From: Lachnospiraceae bacterium | GTDB taxonomy: Bacteria > Bacillota > Clostridia > Lachnospirales > Lachnospiraceae | Assembly: GCA_022781985.1 (NCBI GenBank) | Contig: JALESH010000037.1 | Coordinates: 17,752 to 81,751, forward strand | Direction: 5' to 3' | DNA length: 64,000 bases | Part shown: positions 26,777 to 34,489 of the stretch, piece by piece | Numbering within the stretch: position 1 is the stretch's first letter | Layout: each line of letters starts with the position of its first letter | Notes under the pieces: model-generated | Databases searched by the model: none | What the model was told of the DNA's origin: nothing | The model's input: the letters and a program-made list of their open reading frames with translations, nothing else | Made by a program: the position numbers and the translations under genes

Positions 26777-28210
26777 ATGAATACAGACAGGTATCAAAGT
26801 CCGCTTTCCGAGCGATATGCCAGCAGGGAGATGCAGTATATTTTTTCCCCTGATATGAAATTCAGAACCTGGAGGAGACTGTGGATTGCCCTTGCAGAAA
26901 CGGAGAAGGAGCTGGGACTGGCAATTACTCAGGAGCAGATCGAGGAATTAAAGGCCCATGCTGAGGATATCAATTATGATGTGGCCAGGGCCAGGGAGAA
27001 GGAGGTGCGACACGATGTGATGAGCCATGTGTATGCCTATGGCGTACAGTGTCCAAAGGCTAAGGGGATCATTCATCTGGGGGCAACCTCCTGCTATGTG
27101 GGGGACAATACGGATATTATTATCATGACAGAGGCTCTCAGACTGGTGAAGAAAAAGCTGGTCAATGTGATGAAGGAGCTGGCGGGCTTTGCAGACAGGT
27201 ATAAGGCTCAGCCCACTCTGGCCTTTACCCACTTCCAGCCTGCCCAGCCCACTACAGTAGGAAAAAGAGCTGCCCTGTGGCTGCAGGAGTTCTGCCTGGA
27301 TCTGGAGGATCTGGAGCATGTGCTCTCCGGTATGAAGCTTCTGGGCTCAAAAGGAACTACAGGAACCCAGGCTTCTTTTCTGGAGCTGTTCGATGGTGAT
27401 CAGGAAAAGGTGGATAAAATAGATTCCATGATTGCAGAGAAGATGGGATTTGCTCAATGCTATCCGGTATCCGGTCAGACCTATTCCAGGAAGGTGGATA
27501 CCAGGGTGGTAAATGTGCTGGCGGGCATTGCAGCAAGCGCACACAAAATGTCCAATGATATCCGGCTGCTGCAGCATCTGAAGGAGGTGGAGGAGCCCTT
27601 TGAAAAGAGCCAGATCGGCTCCTCAGCCATGGCCTACAAGAGAAACCCGATGAGAAGTGAAAGGATTGCTTCCCTGTCCAGATACGTGATGGTGGATGCC
27701 CTGAATCCGGCAATCACCTCTGCAGCCCAGTGGTTTGAACGAACCCTGGACGACTCTGCCAACAAGAGACTGTCTGTTCCGGAGGCCTTTCTGGCCACCG
27801 ACGGCATCCTGGATCTGTGTCTGAATGTGGTGGACGGACTGGTAGTATATCCTAAGGTGATAGAAAAGAGACTGATGAGCGAACTGCCCTTTATGGCGAC
27901 AGAGAATATTATGATGGCAGCGGTGAAGGCCGGAGGAGACAGGCAGGAGATGCATGAAAGGATCAGAACTCTCTCCATGGAGGCTGGCAGGAATGTGAAG
28001 GAAGAAGGAAAGGAAAACAATCTGCTGGAGCTGATTGCAGCCGATCCTGCCTTTAATATGAGTCTGGAAGAGCTGCAGAGGACAATGGATCCCTCTCAAT
28101 ATGTGGGACGGTCCAGGGAACAGGTGGAGGCTTATCTGGAACAGGTTATCAGGCCTATTTTGCAAGCAAATAAGGAACTGCTCGGCATGAAGGCAGAGAT
28201 TAATGTATAG
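26777..28210 (+). CDS. purB: Adenylosuccinate lyase
   Basis: 477 residues from the ATG at 26777, preceded by GAGGAG; an ATG at 26762 is in frame but lies before that site. Cleaves SAICAR and adenylosuccinate. Typical motifs: SPLSERYASREM at the N terminus, IHLGATSCYVGDNTD, THFQPAQPTTVGKR, and the flexible signature loop GSSAMAYKRNPMRSE. Length and order fit the eukaryote-like PurB branch (about 475 residues). Confidence 0.95.
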   Translation: MNTDRYQSPLSERYASREMQYIFSPDMKFRTWRRLWIALAETEKELGLAITQEQIEELKAHAEDINYDVARAREKEVRHDVMSHVYAYGVQCPKAKGIIHLGATSCYVGDNTDIIIMTEALRLVKKKLVNVMKELAGFADRYKAQPTLAFTHFQPAQPTTVGKRAALWLQEFCLDLEDLEHVLSGMKLLGSKGTTGTQASFLELFDGDQEKVDKIDSMIAEKMGFAQCYPVSGQTYSRKVDTRVVNVLAGIAASAHKMSNDIRLLQHLKEVEEPFEKSQIGSSAMAYKRNPMRSERIASLSRYVMVDALNPAITSAAQWFERTLDDSANKRLSVPEAFLATDGILDLCLNVVDGLVVYPKVIEKRLMSELPFMATENIMMAAVKAGGDRQEMHERIRTLSMEAGRNVKEEGKENNLLELIAADPAFNMSLEELQRTMDPSQYVGRSREQVEAYLEQVIRPILQANKELLGMKAEINV

Positions 28211-28221
28211 GATGGTGTAGC

Positions 28222-29625
28222 ATGGGTGGATTTTTTGGAGTGGCATCAAAGAAGGATTGCGTATTTGACTTGTTTTTCGGGACGGATTATCATTCCCATC
28301 TGGGAACCAGGAGGGCGGGGATGGCGGTATATGGTGACAAGGGCTTTGACCGTTCCATCCATAATATAGAGAATGCCCCTTTCCGGACAAAATTTGACAA
28401 GGATGTGAATGAAATGCAGGGATATATGGGGATCGGCTGTATCTCTGACTACGAGCCCCAGCCCCTGATCGTCCGTTCCCATCACGGAACCTACGCGATA
28501 GAGACGGTGGGAAAGATTAATAATACGGAAGGGATCGTGAAGGAACTCTTTCAGTCGGGGCATTCCCATTTTCTGGAGATGAGCGGGGGAGACATCAACG
28601 CTACTGAGCTGGTGGCAGCCATTATCAACCAGAAGGATAATCTGGTGGAAGGGCTGAAGTATGTACAGGAAATCGTAGAAGGCTCTATGACAGTGCTGCT
28701 GATGACGCCAAAGGGTATCTATGCTGCCAGGGATAAGATGGGCAGAACCCCTGTTTCCATCGGGAAAAAAGAGGATGCGTATTGTATCTCCTTTGAGAGC
28801 TTTGCCTACTTAAATCTTGGCTATACGGAGGAGAAGGAGCTGGGGCCGGGAGAGATCGCAGTGGTGACGCCGGAGGGTATGCATACTCTGGCCGAGGCAG
28901 GAAAGGATATGAAGATCTGTACCTTTTTGTGGGTGTACTACGGCTATCCCTCCTCCTCCTATGAGGGGATCAGTGTAGAGCAGATGCGCTACAACTGCGG
29001 CGCCCTTCTGGCAAAGAGGGACGATGCGGAGCCGGACATCGTGGCAGGAGTACCGGATTCGGGAACAGCCCACGCCATTGGCTATTCCAATGTGTCCGGA
29101 ATTCCTTTTTCCAGGCCCTTTATCAAATATACTCCCACCTGGCCCCGGTCTTTTATGCCCACGATCCAGAGCCAGAGGAATCTGATTGCAAAGATGAAGC
29201 TGATTCCTGTCCATGATCTGATCCATAACAAAAAGCTGCTGCTGATCGACGATTCCATCGTAAGGGGTACACAGCTGAGAGAAACCACAGAATTTCTGTA
29301 TCAGAGCGGAGCCAGGGAGGTGCACATCCGGCCAGCCTGCCCGCCTCTGCTGTATGGCTGCAAATATCTGAACTTTTCACGATCCAGCTCAGAGATGGAT
29401 CTGATTACCCGAAGGGTACTGAAAGATCTGGAACGGGAGGGAAGGTTTACCCACCTGGAGGCTTATTCCGATCCGGAAACGGATGAATATAAGGAAATGA
29501 TAGGACGTATCGGAGAGCAGCTGAACTTTACTTCCCTCAGGTATCACAGATTGGATGATATGGTTGAGGCTGTGGGAATAGAGCGGGAGAAGCTCTGTAC
29601 CTATTGCTGGGACGGAAGGGAATGA
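28222..29625 (+). CDS. PurF-like paralogue lacking the N-terminal catalytic cysteine
   Basis: A 467-residue protein with the two-domain plan of amidophosphoribosyltransferase: N-terminal Ntn region (TRRAGMAVYG, VGKINNTEGI, AARDKMGRTPV) and C-terminal PRT region with the PRPP loop LLLIDDSIVRGTQL and DIVAGVPDSGTAHA. Fe-S type cysteines are present (KICTFLW, YGCKYLN, LCTYCWDG). The N terminus is MGGFFGVASKKDC: Gly stands where the nucleophilic Cys of PurF is, and no upstream in-frame start exists before a stop-bounded stretch. The glutaminase reaction should therefore be absent. It sits between purB and purA. It could be an ammonia-dependent enzyme, a partner of PurF, or a new PRPP enzyme. Confidence 0.85.
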   Translation: MGGFFGVASKKDCVFDLFFGTDYHSHLGTRRAGMAVYGDKGFDRSIHNIENAPFRTKFDKDVNEMQGYMGIGCISDYEPQPLIVRSHHGTYAIETVGKINNTEGIVKELFQSGHSHFLEMSGGDINATELVAAIINQKDNLVEGLKYVQEIVEGSMTVLLMTPKGIYAARDKMGRTPVSIGKKEDAYCISFESFAYLNLGYTEEKELGPGEIAVVTPEGMHTLAEAGKDMKICTFLWVYYGYPSSSYEGISVEQMRYNCGALLAKRDDAEPDIVAGVPDSGTAHAIGYSNVSGIPFSRPFIKYTPTWPRSFMPTIQSQRNLIAKMKLIPVHDLIHNKKLLLIDDSIVRGTQLRETTEFLYQSGAREVHIRPACPPLLYGCKYLNFSRSSSEMDLITRRVLKDLEREGRFTHLEAYSDPETDEYKEMIGRIGEQLNFTSLRYHRLDDMVEAVGIEREKLCTYCWDGRE

Positions 29626-29647
29626 CTTCAAGAATAGTAATTAAATG

Positions 29648-29680
29648 ATATGCATTATAAGCTCGGCTTATAATGCATAT
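29648..29680 (+). repeat. Perfect 14-base inverted repeat before purA
   Basis: ATATGCATTATAAG (29648-29661) and its exact complement (29667-29680) around a five-base loop. No T-run follows on the plus strand. It may be a weak terminator, an mRNA-protecting hairpin or an operator for purA. Confidence 0.6.
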
Positions 29681-29693
29681 AATTTATATTGAT

Positions 29694-29722
29694 TTTACTT
29701 ATGATGCTTTTTCATGTATACT
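29694..29722 (+). promoter_or_regulatory. Possible promoter of purA
   Basis: TTTACT (29694-29699), 17-base spacer, TATACT (29717-29722). The -35 is weak (four of six). It lies 40 bases before the purA start. Confidence 0.4.
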
Positions 29723-29761
29723 TACTGATGTAAGGACGATGAAAGGAGCATGGTTATAATT

Positions 29762-31054
29762 ATGGTAAAAGCAGTGGTTGGCGCCAACTGGGGCGACGAG
29801 GGAAAAGGAAAGATAACGGATACACTGGCAGAGAGGGCGGATATTATCGTTCGCTTCCAGGGAGGTGCCAATGCGGGACATACAATTGTGAACGACTATG
29901 GAAAGTTTGCACTCCACACCCTGCCTTCGGGTGTATTTTACAGTCATACCACCAGCGTGATCGGTAATGGAGTGGCTCTGAATATTCCGGTTCTGATTGA
30001 GGAGATCAGGTCAATTACCGACAGGGGGGTGCCGGCGCCCAGGGTTCTGGTTTCGGACAGGGCACAGATTGTTATGCCCTATCATATTCTGTTTGACCAG
30101 TACGAGGAGGAAAGGCTGGGAGGAAAGTCCTTCGGCTCCACTAAGTCGGGAATTGCCCCTTTTTACTCTGATAAATATGCAAAAATCGGATTTCAGGTCA
30201 GTGAGCTCTTCCACGAGGAGGTGCTGCAGGAAAAGGCTGTCAGGGTGGCCGAGATGAAAAATGTGCTGCTGGAGCACCTATATCACAAGCCGGCCATTGA
30301 TGCAGGGGAGCTGCTGGATACCCTTCATGGCTACCGGGATATGATCGCTCCCTATGTCTGTGACGTTGCTGCATTTCTGGACGAGGCATTGAAAGAGAAC
30401 AAGACGGTACTGCTGGAAGGACAGCTGGGCACGTTGAAGGATCCGGATCATGGCATTTACCCTATGGTAACTTCTTCCTCCACCCTGGCTGCTTACGGAG
30501 CCATCGGAGCCGGTCTGCCGCCCTATGAAATAAAGGAGATCATCACCGTGTGCAAGGCTTATTCCTCTGCAGTGGGAGCGGGAGCCTTTGTATCAGAGAT
30601 ATTCGGCGAGGAGGCCGACGAGCTGAGGCGCCGGGGCGGTGACGGCGGTGAATACGGAGCAACTACGGGAAGGCCGCGCCGGATGGGCTGGTTTGACTGT
30701 GTGGCCTCCAGATATGGCTGCAGGCTGCAGGGGACCACGGATGTTGCATTTACGGTTCTGGATGTGCTGGGCTATCTGGATGAGATTCCGGTCTGCGTTG
30801 GATACGAGATAGACGGTCAGGTTACTACAGATTTTCCGGTCACTGCCAGACTGGAAAAAGCAAGGCCGGTGCTGGAGACCCTGCCCGGATGGAAGTGTGA
30901 GATCAGGGACATAAAAAGCTTTGAAGAGCTGCCGGAAAACTGCCGCAGGTATGTGGAATTTATTGAGGAGAAAATCGGTTATCCCATTACCATGATCAGC
31001 AATGGACCGGGCAGAAACCACATCATCTATCGTGAAAGCCCTCTAAAGCGATAA
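29762..31054 (+). CDS. purA: Adenylosuccinate synthetase
   Basis: 430 residues from the ATG at 29762, which gives the usual start MVKAVVGANWGDEGKGK (glycine-rich GTP loop). An ATG at 29750 is in frame but directly abuts the AAAGGAG. Joins IMP and aspartate with GTP on the AMP branch. Further motifs: RFQGGANAGHTIV, LEGQLGTLKDPDHG, and TTGRPRRMGWFD. The Gly-rich loop of the usual GAQGT in the family reads GQLGT here, a change worth noting. Confidence 0.93.
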   Translation: MVKAVVGANWGDEGKGKITDTLAERADIIVRFQGGANAGHTIVNDYGKFALHTLPSGVFYSHTTSVIGNGVALNIPVLIEEIRSITDRGVPAPRVLVSDRAQIVMPYHILFDQYEEERLGGKSFGSTKSGIAPFYSDKYAKIGFQVSELFHEEVLQEKAVRVAEMKNVLLEHLYHKPAIDAGELLDTLHGYRDMIAPYVCDVAAFLDEALKENKTVLLEGQLGTLKDPDHGIYPMVTSSSTLAAYGAIGAGLPPYEIKEIITVCKAYSSAVGAGAFVSEIFGEEADELRRRGGDGGEYGATTGRPRRMGWFDCVASRYGCRLQGTTDVAFTVLDVLGYLDEIPVCVGYEIDGQVTTDFPVTARLEKARPVLETLPGWKCEIRDIKSFEELPENCRRYVEFIEEKIGYPITMISNGPGRNHIIYRESPLKR

Positions 31055-31081
31055 ATACAATGAAATGAGCAAGAGGATTTT

Positions 31082-31987
31082 ATGACCAACAATCTGGAAT
31101 ACTATAAGGTGTTTTATTATACAGCCAGATATGAAAGCCTCACCGCTGCAGCTGCCCATCTGGCCATCTCTCAGCCGGCGGTGAGCCAGTCCCTGCATCA
31201 GCTGGAAACGGCTGTGGGAGTCAGGCTCTTTGTGAGAACATCCAGAGGCGTAAAGCTCACATCGGAGGGGGAGCTGCTGTATACCTATGTGAAAAAAGGC
31301 TATGAGCAGATAGTGATGGGAGAGAAGAAGCTGGCTCAAATGCTGAATCTGGAGCTGGGAGAGCTGAGGATCGGAGCCAGTGATATGACTCTTCGTTTTT
31401 ATCTCCTGCCTTATCTGGAGCAGTTTCATGAGTGCTATCCCGGGATCAGGGTTACCGTCACAAATGCACCTACACCTGAGACCCTGCAGTATTTAGAGGA
31501 GGGCAGGATCGACTTTGGGGTGGTGAGCACCCCTTTCCAGCCGGTATCAGGAATCACAGCAGTAAAGGTAAAGGAGATTGAGGATATCTTTGTGGCAGGG
31601 CTGAAGTTTATCCAATATAAAAATAAGATGCTGGATCTTCAGGAACTGGAGAGACTGCCCATTATTTCCCTGGAGAAGAGAACCAGTACAAGAAGCTATA
31701 TGGACGGTTTTCTGCAGGAAAATGGAGTTGTGATGAAGCCTGAGTTTGAGCTGGCTACCAGTGACATGATCGTCCAGTTTACCTTGAGGAATCTGGGGGT
31801 GGGGAGTGTGGTCAGAGACTTTGCGGAGGAGTATCTGGAGGCCGGGAGGCTGTTTGCGCTGAGGTTCAATAAAATCATTCCAAAGAGACATTTTTGTGTG
31901 GTGACGGACAGCAGAAATCCACTGTCGGCGGCAGCCAGAAATCTGCTGGGTCTGATCTACAAGACGGGAGAGACAGAAAATGATTAA
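31082..31987 (+). CDS. LysR-family transcriptional regulator
   Basis: A 301-residue regulator. The winged helix-turn-helix is at residues 4-65 (YYTARYESLTAAAAHLAIS, QPAVSQSLHQLE, TSRGVKLTSEG). The rest is the two-lobed effector domain (LGELRIGASDM, GRIDFGVVSTPF). The target and effector are unknown. It overlaps the HAD gene by eight bases, so the two are co-expressed. Confidence 0.9.
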   Translation: MTNNLEYYKVFYYTARYESLTAAAAHLAISQPAVSQSLHQLETAVGVRLFVRTSRGVKLTSEGELLYTYVKKGYEQIVMGEKKLAQMLNLELGELRIGASDMTLRFYLLPYLEQFHECYPGIRVTVTNAPTPETLQYLEEGRIDFGVVSTPFQPVSGITAVKVKEIEDIFVAGLKFIQYKNKMLDLQELERLPIISLEKRTSTRSYMDGFLQENGVVMKPEFELATSDMIVQFTLRNLGVGSVVRDFAEEYLEAGRLFALRFNKIIPKRHFCVVTDSRNPLSAAARNLLGLIYKTGETEND

Positions 31988-32585
31988 GACCATAATTTTC
32001 GATATTGGGAATGTGCTGGCAGGATTTGCGTGGAAAGAATATTTCCGGAGCTTCGGCTACTCCCAGGAGATTTTAGAGCGGATAGCTGCAGCTACAGTAG
32101 GCAGCGGATTCTGGGGAGAGTATGACAGAGGAATTCTCTCCGATGAAGAGATAATGGAGTTGTTTATCCGTAATGATCCGGGGATTGAGAGAGAGTTGAG
32201 GGAGTCCCTGAGGGATGTGAGCGGCATGGTGGTGCGGTACGGATATGCCGTCCCCTGGGTTAAGGAGCTGAAGGAGAGAGGCTATCAGGTGCTGGTACTC
32301 TCCAACTTCGGCCGTAAGGGTTATGAGGACTGTAAGGACGCCCTGGATTTTCTTGAATATGTAGATGGTGGCATCCTGTCCTTTCAGGTGAAGGTGATCA
32401 AGCCGGAGCCGGAAATATACCGGATCCTTCTTGAAAGGTATGAGCTTGTGCCGGAGGAGTGTGTATTTTTGGATGATACAGAGGAGAATCTGAGAGGAGC
32501 AGAGCGATTTGGGATCAAGACCGTGCATTTCAGGAGCAGGGAGCAGGCTCGGCAGGAGATGGAAGAAATAATTAAGAGGGCCTGA
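31980..32585 (+). CDS. HAD-superfamily hydrolase (subfamily IA)
   Basis: A 201-residue phosphatase-like protein. Motif I is altered at the start: IFDIGNVLAGF, where the nucleophile Asp is present and the usual second Asp is Asn, as in YihX-type HADs (FDxGNVL). Motif II is VLSNFG, motif III lysine lies in QVKVIKPEPEIY and motif IV is VFLDDTEENL. The YihX-like form suggests a sugar-phosphate phosphatase, but the substrate is unknown. Confidence 0.88.
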   Translation: MIKTIIFDIGNVLAGFAWKEYFRSFGYSQEILERIAAATVGSGFWGEYDRGILSDEEIMELFIRNDPGIERELRESLRDVSGMVVRYGYAVPWVKELKERGYQVLVLSNFGRKGYEDCKDALDFLEYVDGGILSFQVKVIKPEPEIYRILLERYELVPEECVFLDDTEENLRGAERFGIKTVHFRSREQARQEMEEIIKRA

Positions 32586-32599
32586 TGGGCCCTCTTAAT
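32571..32599. terminator. Bidirectional terminator between convergent genes
   Basis: A perfect 12-base stem ATTAAGAGGGCC/GGCCCTCTTAAT with a five-base loop, overlapping the ends of the HAD gene and the minus-strand gene. It has A/T-rich flanks on both strands. Confidence 0.75.
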
Positions 32600-32901
32600 C
32601 AATCTTTTCCGGTTCCGTCATTTTCCTCTGATGGATGGAGTATTTTTGCTCCCTCTGTGGGGGCGGCATTGTCCCGGAAAGCTTCTGAAACGGCTCCGCT
32701 GCGGCGTTCCTTTACCTTGCTGAATAGCCATATATAAACCCACAGGAGGACAGGCAGGCCCACACTTGCCGCCAGACAGGAGCGGAAGAGGGCATCGGAG
32801 CCCGGAAAGTCCCACACAGCTGTCAGGAAGGTGGCAGCATATAGCAGGATAAGAACAATGACTGCGATCCATGCCGTAATTTGTTTCGTTTTTTTCTTCA
32901 T
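32599..32901 (-). CDS. Small membrane protein, function unknown
   Basis: A 100-residue protein with a lysine-rich start (MKKKTKQITAW), two hydrophobic segments (about residues 10-29, AWIAVIVLILLYAATFLTAV, and 42-62, LAASVGLPVLLWVYIWLF) and a polar cytoplasmic tail. GGAAAGG stands before the start. It is convergent with the LysR-HAD pair. I do not recognise a family. Confidence 0.6.
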   Translation of the reverse strand: MKKKTKQITAWIAVIVLILLYAATFLTAVWDFPGSDALFRSCLAASVGLPVLLWVYIWLFSKVKERRSGAVSEAFRDNAAPTEGAKILHPSEENDGTGKD

Positions 32902-32999
32902 AAAAGCACCGTACCTTTCCTGCAGATTATTATAGCATATAACAAGAAAAAAGTTACTGTCGAATTAAAAAAATACTGGAAAATTTCTGAGATGTGTGT

Positions 33000-33069
33000 T
33001 ATACTAATAAAGTAAATTTCCCCTTTTACATTTGAAAAGGCATCTGCTTCGGCAGATGTCTTTTCTTTG
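33000..33069 (+). other. Possible short transcript: -10 box to UUCG-loop terminator
   Basis: A -10-like TATACT at 33000-33005 (with a four-of-six -35, TGGAAA, 17 bases before it) is followed within 30 bases by a strong hairpin. The hairpin is GAAAAG-GCATCTGC (33035-33047) with GCAGATGT-CTTTT (33052-33064), closed by a TTCG tetraloop and followed by CTTT. No gene lies directly upstream on this strand, so the terminator either ends a very short RNA or acts on readthrough. Confidence 0.4.
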
Positions 33070-33173
33070 TGTGAGTCTGGCGGCGCAGGTTTCCGACGGG
33101 TGCAGGTCGTGAGAAATCATAGCTGAACAGCAGGAACGGTCAAAGTTTAAAGAATATATTTATGGAATATAAA

Positions 33174-33228
33174 AGAAGCCTCACATCTAAGTTTCTTCTT
33201 AAGAAGTTTACTTAAATATGAGGCTTCT
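33174..33228 (-). terminator. Terminator of tRNA-Leu
   Basis: On the minus strand, AGAAGCCTCA and TGAGGCTTCT pair across a loop that itself contains CTTCTTAAGAAG, followed by TTTATATTCC. It lies nine bases after the tRNA 3' end. Confidence 0.75.
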
Positions 33229-33236
33229 GCAACTAG

Positions 33237-33320
33237 TGCAGGGAAAGGGACTTGAACCCTCATGATATTGCTATCACACGGACCTGAACCGTGCGCGTCT
33301 GCCAATTCCGCCATCCCTGC
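33237..33320 (-). tRNA. tRNA-Leu, anticodon CAG
   Basis: The minus strand gives a class II tRNA of 84 bases. The acceptor stem GCAGGGA pairs with TCCCTGC, and the discriminator is A. The D-arm contains GGCAGACGCG. The anticodon stem CACGG/CCGTG encloses loop TTCAGGT, so the anticodon is CAG. A long variable arm and the T-loop GGTTCAAGTCC follow. CCA is not encoded. Confidence 0.95.
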
Positions 33321-33400
33321 GAACAATGTTATTATATATGATCTAATTGTATTTGTCAACCATATAAATAAAACTTTTTAAAAAAATTTTTTGAATGAAA

Positions 33401-33425
33401 CAAACCGGCAAAAACTGCCGGTTTG
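33401..33425 (-). terminator. Terminator after the FliD-like gene
   Basis: CAAACCGGC (33401-33409) and GCCGGTTTG (33417-33425) form a nine-base stem. On the minus strand it is followed by TTTCATTC and a long A/T run. Confidence 0.75.
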
Positions 33426-33466
33426 TGGTAGATCAGCCTGGTGGCAAAGCAATGGAGCATGCTGCC

Positions 33467-34252
33467 TTAGAAAATGCCATTGAACATATTACCCATAGAG
33501 TAATTGCTGTTGTATAAGCCTGATCGATTATAGGTGTTTGATTTGGCTGCCTCACGGCTGGCTGCGTAGTCAACGAAGGAAGCCTGGGAAGAGATGCTCT
33601 TCGCAAAAGAGGGCGATTCGTTGAATAGGGACTGCAGCTTGGATACATCGGTAGCTTTCAGCTTGTCAGCATCCACTGTGAGCCTTTTGTCATCTCCAAT
33701 AGTGATACCTGCCTCCTCCAGCCTTTTAGAATATATGGAGGTGATATTGGTCATGTTGGAAACTGCATTTTTCACACGGGTGGAGGTAGAGTTGCCTGCG
33801 GCATCCAGTAAGGCATTGTAGTCAGTGGCGAAGCCGGAAACAGCCTTATAGATTGCCTCCATGTCATACTCCGTGGTGGTGGAGGTGCTTCCATCCTCCT
33901 GCTTTGTAGTCACCTCTTTGGCATTAAATACAGAATTTTCACCCTTAGAGGTGAGAGAGTCGGCAGATGCCTTTAAGGTATCTGCAGCCTTGTCTATGGC
34001 AGACAGGGTCTTTGACGAATCTGCAGCCAGGGAGGTGGTAAGTTTGGACGGATTCTTTTCCGTGCCGGATGAAATGCTGCTGCTTTCATCCATTTTCCTG
34101 TAGTAGGCTTTTAAAAGCTTGCCGTAGCTGCCGTTTTTAATGCTGGCATAATCTGATAAAAAGTTCAGATTGCCGAGACTGGAACCAGAGCGTGTGGACA
34201 TACTGGAAAACAGATAAGAATAATCGGGTTTTAAATTGACGTTCATTCTCAT
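33467..34252 (-). CDS. FliD-like surface/filament-associated protein
   Basis: 261 residues from the ATG at 34252, which has AAAGGAG seven bases upstream. No signal peptide or membrane segment is seen. It is Ser/Thr/Ala/Lys-rich with long helical stretches (SKTLSAIDKAADTLKASADSL). Residues about 150-230 (SGFATDYNALLDAAG, RLEEAGITIGDD, KRLTVDADKL) match the way FliD and other flagellar hook/cap proteins end. No flagellar gene is near. It may be a solitary FliD-type protein with another role; the family match is by eye and moderate. Confidence 0.55.
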   Translation of the reverse strand: MRMNVNLKPDYSYLFSSMSTRSGSSLGNLNFLSDYASIKNGSYGKLLKAYYRKMDESSSISSGTEKNPSKLTTSLAADSSKTLSAIDKAADTLKASADSLTSKGENSVFNAKEVTTKQEDGSTSTTTEYDMEAIYKAVSGFATDYNALLDAAGNSTSTRVKNAVSNMTNITSIYSKRLEEAGITIGDDKRLTVDADKLKATDVSKLQSLFNESPSFAKSISSQASFVDYAASREAAKSNTYNRSGLYNSNYSMGNMFNGIF

Positions 34253-34336
34253 AATCTCACTCCTTTGAAGGTATTGTGGCGGCATCCTTGCCTCTATGTA
34301 ATAGGCTGCCGGATAAAGCAGCTTTTAGTTAATTAG

Positions 34337-34365
34337 ATTATAGCAGAATTGCAGGAATACATCAA
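34337..34365 (-). promoter_or_regulatory. Promoter of the FliD-like gene
   Basis: On the minus strand TTGATG (34365-34360), 17-base spacer, TATAAT (34342-34337). The predicted RNA start near 34330 leaves a leader of about 80 bases. Confidence 0.65.
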
Positions 34366-34366
34366 T

Positions 34367-34405
34367 ATGGAAGCAGGCTTTTTGGTGTTTCCTGCTTCCA
34401 TTTTT
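34367..34405. terminator. Hairpin terminator between hcp and the FliD-like gene
   Basis: An 11-base perfect stem ATGGAAGCAGG/CCTGCTTCCAT. On the plus strand it is followed by TTTT. On the minus strand it would end hcp messages but has a weaker T-run (ATTGATG). Confidence 0.6.
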
Positions 34406-34489
34406 CATCTGTTGTTGCCGCCCGCTCCCTGGGGCCGCTCCGGTAACGGCATCCAGCCATTTAAAGTCGACTTTCATTTATGGTACTGT

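Noticed and set aside
33174..33228. T-box or riboswitch near the tRNA gene
   Set aside because: The inverted repeat fits a simple terminator of the tRNA transcript; no specifier or antiterminator pattern is seen.
33147..33359. A 70-residue minus-strand ORF
   Set aside because: It runs through the tRNA-Leu gene and its terminator; the translation is the familiar false protein made by a tRNA.
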